Shown one piece after another: positions 16,652 through 24,185 of a stretch of DNA of 64,000 nucleotides (position 1 is the stretch's first letter; each line of letters opens with the position of its first letter). The stretch is from Limisphaera sp026417315 (lineage in GTDB: Bacteria; Verrucomicrobiota; Verrucomicrobiia; Limisphaerales; Limisphaeraceae). A program made the translations under genes and the position numbers. The notes under the pieces are model-generated. The model did no database searches, was not told where the DNA came from, and was given only the letters and a program-made list of their open reading frames with translations. The stretch lies in assembly GCF_049537125.1 (NCBI RefSeq), contig NZ_JBMVQY010000007.1:29729-93728 (forward strand), given 5' to 3'.

Positions 16652-17053
16652 TCAAGAACTCGGAGCGGTGGTGGACGTGGGGCAGGCCTTTTCAATGGCC
16701 TCCCGCAGTGTGTTCAGCATGAAGGGCTTGCTCAACACCATCGCGACTCCGGGCAACGGGACCTTGTTGGCCGCCAACACCTCGGCATGGGCCGTGATCA
16801 TGAGGATGGGCATTTGGGGGTGTCGGAGGAGGATCTGTTGGGCCAGTTCGTCCCCGCGCATCTCCGGCATGGCGTAGTCTGTGATCACGAGGTCAAAGGG
16901 CTCCCGCTCCAAACAAGCCAGTGCTTCCGGACCGCTGTGGGCCGTTTGCACCTGGTGCCCGTCAAAGGAAAGCATCATCGCTACGGCGTCGCACACCAAA
17001 GGCTCGTCGTCCACCACCAGGATCCGGCGCTTGGCGATGTTAGTCTTTTTCAC
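16652..17053 (-). CDS. Single-domain response regulator (CheY-like receiver)
   Basis: A 133-residue stand-alone receiver domain. The acidic pair is D15/D16, the phospho-acceptor aspartate D59 (LVITDYAMPEMRG), the switch threonine T87 (LMITAHA) and the conserved lysine K109 (VLSKPF). There is no output domain, so it works by protein contact or as part of a phosphorelay. No kinase gene is nearby. A role in motility is possible given the flagellar genes 6 kb away, but nothing ties it to chemotaxis. It starts with GTG at 17053; the ATG two bases before is in a frame that stops at once. Confidence 0.9.
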   Translation of the reverse strand: MKKTNIAKRRILVVDDEPLVCDAVAMMLSFDGHQVQTAHSGPEALACLEREPFDLVITDYAMPEMRGDELAQQILLRHPQMPILMITAHAEVLAANKVPLPGVAMVLSKPFMLNTLREAIEKACPTSTTAPSS

Positions 17054-17369
17054 ATGGCGCTCGGCTGGGTTTTGATTTCATACTAATCGAAACGGGCTGT
17101 CGGGCAAGCCGGCGGCTTTGCGGCAGAACGCCAGGGGCAGCCCTCCCCCTTTCGATCCGGCGGCCTTTCGTCGTGCGCACTTCCGAAGCCCCGCCTCATC
17201 CCCTGACGCATTTTGAACCTCACTATTCAGTGGCTCGGGAGCCTCTAATGGCCAATCCGGCTCCCCGCCATCGTCTGTGTCATAGAACAGCCCGCGGGCG
17301 CACGGTTCGAGGCGCTTCGGGGAGGGACCGCTTCCGACCCCGGCGCCGTTCTGCTGCCGGAGGACAATG
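17054..17369. other. Gene-free spacer
   Basis: Just over 300 nt between the receiver gene and the peroxiredoxin gene on the same strand. Nothing recognised. Confidence 0.45.
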
Positions 17370-17849
17370 TCAACCCAGCCGCGCCAGGACAGCCTTGATG
17401 GCCTCGAAATTGGGCAGTTCCTTGGGCGAAGGAGTCTGTTCGCTGTACTGGATGATGCCCTGCTTGTCCACCACAAAGGCCGCCCGTGCGCTCACCGAGC
17501 CCAGCCCCAGCAAATCGTCCAGCAACACTCCGTAGGCCCTGGCCACCGTCTTGTTCAGGTCGCTGGCCAGGGTGATGCCGATCTTCTCCTTCTGCGCCCA
17601 AGCCTCCTGGGCAAATGGGCTGTCCACGCTGATGCCGATAACATCCGCATTCAACTCCCGATACGCGTTCAGGCCCGCGGTCACGTCACACATCTCCTTG
17701 GTGCAGACCCCCGTAAACGCCAACGGGAAGAACAGCAGGACGGTGTTCCGTTTGCCGAAGTTGTTGCTCAGGGTGACGTCCTGCAACCCGGACGGTGTCT
17801 TGGTTTTCAACGTAAAATCCGGTGCCTTGCTGCCAACAGGTAGTGCCAT
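17370..17849 (-). CDS. Peroxiredoxin (AhpC/TSA, AhpE/BCP-like)
   Basis: A 159-residue cytoplasmic thiol peroxidase reducing hydrogen peroxide or organic peroxides. The active-site motif PxxxTxxC is present as PLAFTGVC, placing the peroxidatic cysteine at C49; C54 follows in KEMC and could act in the resolving step. The N-terminus GSKAPDFTL and the region GISVDSPFAQEAWA are typical of the thioredoxin-fold family. Length fits AhpE-like 1-Cys or atypical 2-Cys members. It ends with NFEAIKAVLARLG, without a C-terminal resolving cysteine. Confidence 0.92.
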   Translation of the reverse strand: MALPVGSKAPDFTLKTKTPSGLQDVTLSNNFGKRNTVLLFFPLAFTGVCTKEMCDVTAGLNAYRELNADVIGISVDSPFAQEAWAQKEKIGITLASDLNKTVARAYGVLLDDLLGLGSVSARAAFVVDKQGIIQYSEQTPSPKELPNFEAIKAVLARLG

Positions 17850-18302
17850 GGTACGTCGTGTGTTCGGTTCCGTCGTTTGTTCAGGTTGTTCGCGTTTTTG
17901 ACGGGCCCAAAGTTGTTCAGCCCCAGCGTCGTGTCAACTCGAGTTCGCAAGAGATCAGTCAGCCCCATGCCAGCCACCGCTCCTTCCTGAAGCGGGGGGC
18001 TCCGTGAGCTCTCGAGCCGAGGAAGCGCGGCGATGACCGCAGCCCGGGCAGCCGGTCCCCTGTCAGGTGGAGTCCTCCGACCGCAAAGGCCTCAGCAGGC
18101 TGTCGGACCTGGCCGGCGTGATGGATGGGAGGTCGATCGAGCCCAGAACATCCAATCCACAGGCCGGGCGGGATTGAACCTCTTCGTGAGTTGAAAACCG
18201 ACATCGGTGCGGCACACGGTCAGGGCAAAGATCCCGCTGAAGACACTCGGGGCCATGCCCACGCTTTACAGTTCGGTGCGGGGACCGCATGTTGAGCGGC
18301 AC
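17850..18302. other. Gene-free spacer
   Basis: About 450 nt between divergent genes (peroxiredoxin and the S41-like gene), so it should hold both promoters. None is clear enough to mark. No tRNA fold. Confidence 0.45.
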
Positions 18303-19373
18303 ATGCGATACTGGAGCCTGGTCATGTTGGGTTGGGTGCTGGCTCATTGCACCGGGAACGCCGATCCCCATTCCGACCTGTCAGCTGCCGGCGCTACTGG
18401 GCCAGCGGCCCCGCCATGGCAGGAGGTGTACGAACTGGCATTGCGCCACGTGCCCGGCCTCAGCAAAAGTGAACTCGACCGGGCACTCTTGGACGGTCTG
18501 CTGGCCCGATTGGGGTACCGCGCAGCCTTGCTGCCTCCGGACGATCCCCTGCCCCTGCCGGAGTCACCGGTCAAACAGGCCGAGGTTTTCGACGGAAACG
18601 TCGGTTACATTCGAGTGGCACGCGTCGAAGCCTCCCTGCCTAGGGAGCTGCCCAACGTCTGGCAGGCGCTCCGGGCGACCAACGCGGTTGCGGGCTGGAT
18701 TCTGGATTTGCGCGAGGCCGACGGGCTGGATTATGCGGCGGCGCAGGCCACGGCAGCGTTGTTCCTGGAGCAACCGATGGCGTTGCTGGACTGGGGCGCG
18801 GGGGCAGCCACGGTCTCTCCGGCCGCTCCCCCGTGCCGTGAGTTTCTGGTGGTCCTCGTCAACGGGCAGACGCGCGGCGCGGCGGAGGCCCTGGCGGGCG
18901 CGCTGCGGCTGGGACGCGGAGCAGTCCTCGTGGGCAGCCGGACCGCAGGGGCGGCCGCGCTCACGCAGGTCTTCCGCTTGAGCAACGGACAGCGCCTGCG
19001 ACTGGCCACCACCCCCGTGCGCCTCGCCAACGGCCCGTCTCTCAGCCCGACCGGCTTGGAGCCGGACATCCCCGTCGCGGTGAGCCGCGAGGCTGAACTG
19101 ACGTGGCTGGCCGATCCTTTCGCTGCCGGCCACGCCCCACCCTCGCGCCCCGGCGAACGCGTCGAGACCGCCGCCCGACGATCCCGTGCCAATGAAGCGG
19201 CATTGGTGCGCGCGATGCGTCAAAACGCCGCTGCGGCGGACACGGACACCCCGGACCCTGAGGCCGCCGGGCCCAACGTGGTGCGGGACCCCGCCCTGGC
19301 GCGTGCTCTGGACCTGGTCAAAGCCATGGCCATCCTGGAGGCTTCCGGACTGGCACGCCGGCCGCCGCGGTGA
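18303..19373 (+). CDS. Exported S41-type (CtpA-like) protein lacking the catalytic dyad
   Basis: 356 residues with an N-terminal hydrophobic signal (LVMLGWVLAHC). The fold is that of the tail-specific protease core: FDGNVGYIRVARVE, then GWILDLREADGLDYAAA, then REFLVVLVNGQTRG and RGAVLVGSRTAGAAALTQ. In active CtpA proteins the corresponding stretches read SASASE and ERTFGKG; the catalytic serine is replaced by glycine here and the catalytic lysine by alanine. No PDZ insertion is evident. A binding or scaffold role, not proteolysis, is inferred. The start at 18303 gives a proper signal peptide. The three-enzyme fusion gene follows after 92 nt. Confidence 0.78.
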   Translation: MRYWSLVMLGWVLAHCTGNADPHSDLSAAGATGPAAPPWQEVYELALRHVPGLSKSELDRALLDGLLARLGYRAALLPPDDPLPLPESPVKQAEVFDGNVGYIRVARVEASLPRELPNVWQALRATNAVAGWILDLREADGLDYAAAQATAALFLEQPMALLDWGAGAATVSPAAPPCREFLVVLVNGQTRGAAEALAGALRLGRGAVLVGSRTAGAAALTQVFRLSNGQRLRLATTPVRLANGPSLSPTGLEPDIPVAVSREAELTWLADPFAAGHAPPSRPGERVETAARRSRANEAALVRAMRQNAAAADTDTPDPEAAGPNVVRDPALARALDLVKAMAILEASGLARRPPR

Positions 19374-19465
19374 GGGTTGCGCACCGATCCGGTTGGGGAA
19401 ATAGTTCGCCGTTGACGAGTCGTGTTCAGGCGGCACACTGACCGCTCATTCGCGGGTAGAATCAG

Positions 19466-21628
19466 ATGAAGACGATTCTGTTTGTTTGCACCGGCAATGT
19501 CTGTCGCAGCCCGATGGCCGAGGGGCTCTTTCGCCATATGGTGCAGGGCCGCGGCGAGTACCGCGTGTTGTCCGCCGGTCTGGGGGCCGTCGAGGGGCAA
19601 CCCCCCAGCGCCCATGCGATCCAAGCCATGAAAGAGCTGGGCATCGACATCTCCGGCCAGCGAAGTCGCATGTTGACCGCCGAACTGGTGGAAGAAGCGG
19701 ACTACATCTTCGGCATGACTCACGGCCACGTCGAAAGCATTCTGCTCCTCTATCCCCAGGCAGCGGAAAAGACCTTCCTCTTGCGCGAATTCGACGATTC
19801 GGTGGAAGGGTTCGACAAGGATGTCACCGACCCCATTGGCGGATCCTACGAGGTTTACGTGCAATGCCGCGACCAGATCCGCGAGGCCCTTCAGACCATC
19901 CTGCCGGTGATCGAGCAGGACGTGGCCGCGGCCGCCCAGGCCAGTTGGCGTACCGGCCCGGTGGCCGTGGGCGCCGACCACGCCGGCTACGCGTTGAAAC
20001 AGGCCCTGGTGGAGGCGTTGCGTCAACGCGGCATGGAGGTGCTCGACCTGGGCACCCACTCCCCGGAGTCCACAGACTATCCGGATTACGCCCACGCGGT
20101 GGCGCGTGCCGTGGCCGATCACCGGGCCCGTTGGGGAATCCTTTGCTGCAGCACCGGCATCGGGATGAGCATTGCGGCCAACAAGGTGCCCGGCGTGCGG
20201 GCCGCCCTCGTCCACGACACGGAAGAGGCCGCCCTGGCCCGGCGCCACAATGACGCCAACGTGCTCTGTTTTTCCGGCAAGCGCACCTCGCCCGGGGACG
20301 CCCTGGCCATGATCGACGCGTTTCTCGAGGCCCAGTTCGAGGGCGGCCGGCACGAACGCCGCGTCCACAAGCTCGAAGCCTGTTGTGGCTCCGGACGCCA
20401 GTTGCGGCACGTGGACCCGGCCGTGGCCAGCCTGATCGAGCAGGAGCGACTGCGCCAGCAGGAGAACATCGAGTTGATTGCCAGCGAGAACTTTGCCAGC
20501 CCGGCCGTGCTGGAGGCGCAGGGCTCGGTGCTCACCAACAAGTACGCCGAGGGTTACCCGCGCAAACGCTGGTATGGCGGCTGTGAGTTCGTGGACAGTA
20601 TCGAGCAACTGGCCATCGACCGGGCCAAGAAGCTCTTCGGCGCCGAACACGCCAACGTGCAGCCCCACTGCGGATCGGCCACCAACATGGCCGTGTACTT
20701 CGCCTTCCTCAAACCCGGCGACAAAATTCTGACCATGGACCTGAGCCACGGCGGGCATCTGACCCACGGGCATCGGGCGAATTTTTCGGGGAAGTTCTTC
20801 GAAGTGGTCCACTACGGGGTTCGCCGCGAGGACGAGCGCATCGATTATGACGAGCTCCTCCGTCTGGCCAGGGAACACCGCCCGCGGATGATCACCGTGG
20901 GGGCCAGCGCCTATCCGCGGATCATCGATTTCGCCCGCATGAGCGAGATCGCCCGAGAGGTCGGCGCCTATCTGTTGGCCGACATTGCCCACATCGCGGG
21001 TCTGGTGGCCGCCGGGTTGCATCCCAGTCCCGTGCCATATGCCGATTTTGTCACCACGACCACCCACAAAACCCTGCGAGGTCCCCGCGGAGGATTGATC
21101 CTCTGCAAGGAACGCTACGCGAAGGAAATCGACGCCATGGTCTTCCCCGGGATCCAGGGCGGCCCGCTGGAACACGTCATCGCCGCCAAGGCTGTCTGCT
21201 TCCACGAGGCGCTCCAGCCTTCGTTCCGGGCTTATCAGGAGCAGATCCTGAAAAACGCCCGTGCGCTGGCCGAAGGGCTGCTGCGCAACGGGTTCCGGCT
21301 GGTCAGCGGTGGCACGGACAATCATTTGATGCTGGTGGACGTGGGAGCGCGGGGGTTGACCGGGAAGGACTGTCAGGCCGCGTTGGACCAGGCCGGCATC
21401 ACGGTCAACAAGAACACCATCCCCTTCGAGACGCGCTCGCCGTTCCTTGCCAGTGGCATTCGCATCGGTACCCCGGCCGTCACCACCCGGGGCATGAAAG
21501 AGCCCGAGATGGCCGCCATTGCGGACATGATCAGCGAAGTGCTCCTGGACCTGAACAACCGGGAGACCATCCAAAAGGTGCGCGAGCGCGTCCGCGAGCT
21601 GACGGCCCGGTTCCCGCTGCCCTACTGA
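19466..21628 (+). CDS. Three-enzyme fusion: low-Mr tyrosine phosphatase / ribose-5-phosphate isomerase B / serine hydroxymethyltransferase
   Basis: One 720-residue frame holds three complete enzymes. Residues 1-155: low-molecular-weight protein phosphatase with CX5R loop C8-R14 and D122-P123. Residues 165-305: RpiB-type isomerase with GADHAG (D171), catalytic C228 (CCSTGIG), and H261/N262 (ARRHNDANVL). Residues about 316-720: GlyA, with the PLP lysine K535 (TTTTHKTLRGP), LIASENF and GQ-type substrate loops, making glycine and one-carbon units from serine. All key residues are present. No internal stop or frameshift separates the parts; the linkers at 155-165 and 305-316 are short. In Bacillus the separate homologues (ywlE, ywlF, glyA) lie close together in this order, so the fusion likely arose from such a cluster. 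Confidence 0.93.
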   Translation: MKTILFVCTGNVCRSPMAEGLFRHMVQGRGEYRVLSAGLGAVEGQPPSAHAIQAMKELGIDISGQRSRMLTAELVEEADYIFGMTHGHVESILLLYPQAAEKTFLLREFDDSVEGFDKDVTDPIGGSYEVYVQCRDQIREALQTILPVIEQDVAAAAQASWRTGPVAVGADHAGYALKQALVEALRQRGMEVLDLGTHSPESTDYPDYAHAVARAVADHRARWGILCCSTGIGMSIAANKVPGVRAALVHDTEEAALARRHNDANVLCFSGKRTSPGDALAMIDAFLEAQFEGGRHERRVHKLEACCGSGRQLRHVDPAVASLIEQERLRQQENIELIASENFASPAVLEAQGSVLTNKYAEGYPRKRWYGGCEFVDSIEQLAIDRAKKLFGAEHANVQPHCGSATNMAVYFAFLKPGDKILTMDLSHGGHLTHGHRANFSGKFFEVVHYGVRREDERIDYDELLRLAREHRPRMITVGASAYPRIIDFARMSEIAREVGAYLLADIAHIAGLVAAGLHPSPVPYADFVTTTTHKTLRGPRGGLILCKERYAKEIDAMVFPGIQGGPLEHVIAAKAVCFHEALQPSFRAYQEQILKNARALAEGLLRNGFRLVSGGTDNHLMLVDVGARGLTGKDCQAALDQAGITVNKNTIPFETRSPFLASGIRIGTPAVTTRGMKEPEMAAIADMISEVLLDLNNRETIQKVRERVRELTARFPLPY

Positions 21629-22051
21629 GTTCGGCCCGACGGCCGGCCGCCCCGAGTGTGCCATCGCAGGGGCGGGGCCGTGGTGGTTCGGCGCAACTCC
21701 CCTGCAAGCCGGTCTGCCCTGTCCCTTCTTCGTTGGCCTTTTTGCTTGGGGGCCCGAGAACCCTAGGCCGGACCGCGCCCGCCAGTCGTAGCTTGTCCGG
21801 GCGCCCCAAGCTTTGACCGCGCCCGGACCAGTACCGGCCATGCAGTCCGGACTTTCTCGTGGTGCCGGGTTGTCGGCTGGGCTCACCCGGGCTTCGGCCT
21901 CCTGATTCGGTCCCGGCCGCGACGCTCGAATTCGTCCACGACCTCGACCTCTCGGGCGTGCGGGCAGGAACATGCGCCCGGTATGGGGCCGACCGTGTCG
22001 GTCCCTTCGGCTTGCCGGGCCCCCGCGCCGTTCGGCAGAGTGATTCTTGTG
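21629..22051 (+). other. Spacer with one inverted repeat
   Basis: About 420 nt without a gene. GTCCGGGCG at 21795-21803 pairs with CGCCCGGAC at 21820-21828 around a 16-nt loop, a possible terminator for the fusion gene, though it lies 165 nt past the stop. Nothing else recognised. Confidence 0.4.
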
Positions 22052-23044
22052 ATGCGGCGGGCTCAGTTTCTGCGGCTCCTGGGGTGGGCCGGTTTCAGCC
22101 TGGCCTGTCAGGCTCTGCCGGCCAGGAGCTCGTCGGCTGCTGCCCGTTCTTCTTTGCCCTCCCCGGTTCGGGTGCGGGACTGGGCCCGCGCGCACGGGCT
22201 GACGGTGCGCTGGCTGGAGACTCATCGCCGTCTGCAACTCACGAAAGGCGGGTTGCAGCTCGTGCTGCAGGCCAACTCCCGCGAAGCCTTTATCAACGGG
22301 GTTCGGGTCTATCTGCTCTGTCCCTTCGAATACCTCAATCCCGCCGGGTATCTGGCCGAGGTGGACGTGCAGCGCACGTTCGGGCCGTTCCTGGAGCCGC
22401 CGCGCCTCCCACAAAAACAGCGGATGGAACACATTTGTCTCGACCCCGGGCATGGGGGGAAAGACACCGGTTACCGCATCGGGACGACGGAGGAAAAGCG
22501 GCTGACGCTGGCCCTGGCCCAGGAGCTGGCAGGGCTGCTGCGGCAGGCGGGGTTCCGCGTCACACTGACCCGCACGCGAGATGTCTATCTGGATTTGGAG
22601 GAGCGTCCCCGGCTGGCTCAACGCGCCGGGGCGGACCTTTTCGTGAGTTTGCACTTCAACGCAGCCGCGGCGGGTGCGGGTCAGGTTCGCGGCGTGGAAA
22701 CGTATTGCCTCACGCCGGCCAATGCCAGTTCCACCGCCAATCCCGGGCGCATCTCCGTGGCGGGTCCGTTTCCGGGCAACCAGCACGACCTTTTCAACAT
22801 TCGGCTCGCCTACGCGCTGCACCAGGCCATGGTTCGAGGTCTGCCCAGCGAAGATCGCGGCCTGCGGCGAGCTCGTTTTGCGGTCCTACGCGAAGCCAGT
22901 ATGCCGGCCGCCCTGGTCGAGGCGGGGTTCCTTTCGCACCCGGTGGAGGGACGGCGGATCAACGACCCCGCATACCGACGTCGCATTGCGCAGGAGCTCG
23001 CGCGCGGCCTCCAGGCCTACCGAGAACTCGTTCACCGCCCATGA
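22052..23044 (+). CDS. N-acetylmuramoyl-L-alanine amidase (Amidase_3)
   Basis: A zinc enzyme that cuts the amide bond between glycan and peptide in peptidoglycan, acting in the periplasm. The 330-residue precursor starts MRRAQFLRLLGWAGF, which combines an RRxxFL twin-arginine motif with a hydrophobic stretch, so Tat or Sec export. Residues about 45-115 resemble a copper-amine-oxidase-N-type or AMIN-like beta domain. The catalytic domain follows with H134 in DPGHGGKD, E148, SLHFNA and ALVEAGFLSH, the full set of zinc and catalytic residues. The stop overlaps the next start (ATGA), so the two are translated together. Confidence 0.92.
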   Translation: MRRAQFLRLLGWAGFSLACQALPARSSSAAARSSLPSPVRVRDWARAHGLTVRWLETHRRLQLTKGGLQLVLQANSREAFINGVRVYLLCPFEYLNPAGYLAEVDVQRTFGPFLEPPRLPQKQRMEHICLDPGHGGKDTGYRIGTTEEKRLTLALAQELAGLLRQAGFRVTLTRTRDVYLDLEERPRLAQRAGADLFVSLHFNAAAAGAGQVRGVETYCLTPANASSTANPGRISVAGPFPGNQHDLFNIRLAYALHQAMVRGLPSEDRGLRRARFAVLREASMPAALVEAGFLSHPVEGRRINDPAYRRRIAQELARGLQAYRELVHRP

Positions 23045-24144
23045 AGCCCTTTCCCGTGAACCCCATTCTTTGGAACCACAATCGATCCACCGTGCCACAA
23101 GGATCCCGGTTCGACCGGCGGGCAATCCTGCAATGTGGCGCGTTTCGCCGAGCCCCCGGGGTCGCATTCAGGGGGTGGCGGCGAACCACGTTTCTCGCGT
23201 TTCTCCTCGGGAGTGTCGCCGCCCTGGGGGTTGCCCAGATCTCCCTCCTTGCGCAGGAAACAGGGCCGATCCGGATCGCAACCAGCCCGTTGCCTCAGGG
23301 CCACGGCCTGGCAGCCGAGCATCCCAACGATCAAGGGCTCAAGACCCACCCGGACGTCATCTTCGCTGATGACTTCGAAACCGGCCCGTTGGAAGGACGC
23401 TGGGATGACACGCGCAACCCAGGAGGTGCCGTGTTGCGGTGGGCAGGCACCGACGCCTTCCCGGGCCTGGGCCGCCGCTGTCTGCGCGTCGAGGCTCATT
23501 TGGATCGCGATACCGGCGGTGGTTTGACCCAATGGTTCGAGTCGGCTCCCCGGATCTTCATCCGCTTCTACACCCGGTTCGTCCCGCCTTGCGACTACAT
23601 CCACCACTTCGTGACCCTGAGAGCCAACCGCGGATTGCGCGGAGCCGACAAGTGGAGCGGCTTCGGCGGTGCCGGGTCCAAGCCCGCCGGAGATGAACGG
23701 TTTTCGACCGCCATTGAACCGTGGGGGAACTGGGGGCGCTGGCCCGCCCCTGGCAAATGGCACTTCTATAGTTACTGGCACGCCATGCGACCCGCCCCGG
23801 ACGGCAAGTACTGGGGCAACCATTTCGACGTCCCGGAGGCCCCTCTGATCCCGCCAGGACAATGGATCTGCGTGGAATTCATGCTCCAGCACAACCGTCC
23901 GGGCCAACCCGACGGCGAACAGGCCTTTTGGATCGACGGCCGGCTGCAGGGCCACTGGACGGGCATCAACTGGCGGACCAGCGAGAAACTGCAGGCCAAC
24001 GCGTTAACCCTGGAGGCGTATGTCACCGACCGCTGGGCCCGGCAGCCGACCAACATGGTCGAATTCGACAACGTGGTCATCGCCCGGCGGTACATCGGAC
24101 CGGCGACAACTTCCCGCACCGCCGCGGTGCCAGCCGCGGAGTAG
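23041..24144 (+). CDS. Secreted concanavalin-like (polysaccharide-lyase-like) protein
   Basis: 367 residues. The signal sequence seems to lie inside, at about residues 46-70 (RRTTFLAFLLGSVAALG), after an unusual polar N-terminus of about 45 residues; a later start codon was not evident. The mature part has DVIFADDFETGPLEGRWDD, which is the usual opening of a jelly-roll (LamG/PL14-like) domain, then FIRFYTRFVPPCDYIHHFV and WHFYSYWHAMR, ending with NMVEFDNVVIARRYIGP. A glycan-binding or lyase role is inferred from the fold only. Translational coupling to the amidase (4-nt overlap) suggests cell-wall or exopolysaccharide work. Confidence 0.72.
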   Translation: MKPFPVNPILWNHNRSTVPQGSRFDRRAILQCGAFRRAPGVAFRGWRRTTFLAFLLGSVAALGVAQISLLAQETGPIRIATSPLPQGHGLAAEHPNDQGLKTHPDVIFADDFETGPLEGRWDDTRNPGGAVLRWAGTDAFPGLGRRCLRVEAHLDRDTGGGLTQWFESAPRIFIRFYTRFVPPCDYIHHFVTLRANRGLRGADKWSGFGGAGSKPAGDERFSTAIEPWGNWGRWPAPGKWHFYSYWHAMRPAPDGKYWGNHFDVPEAPLIPPGQWICVEFMLQHNRPGQPDGEQAFWIDGRLQGHWTGINWRTSEKLQANALTLEAYVTDRWARQPTNMVEFDNVVIARRYIGPATTSRTAAVPAAE

Positions 24145-24185
24145 CACGGCGAATCTCTCACCGCCACCGGCCGCCTGTCCGCCCC

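Noticed and set aside
18160..18190. TTCAATCCC-like string resembling a tRNA T-arm on the minus strand
   Set aside because: No acceptor, D- or anticodon stems could be paired around it.
19220..22822. A 1200-codon open frame on the minus strand opposite the three-enzyme fusion and the amidase
   Set aside because: It has no family resemblance, is antisense to genes with complete catalytic motifs, and arises because the GC-rich third positions of those genes remove stop codons on the other strand.
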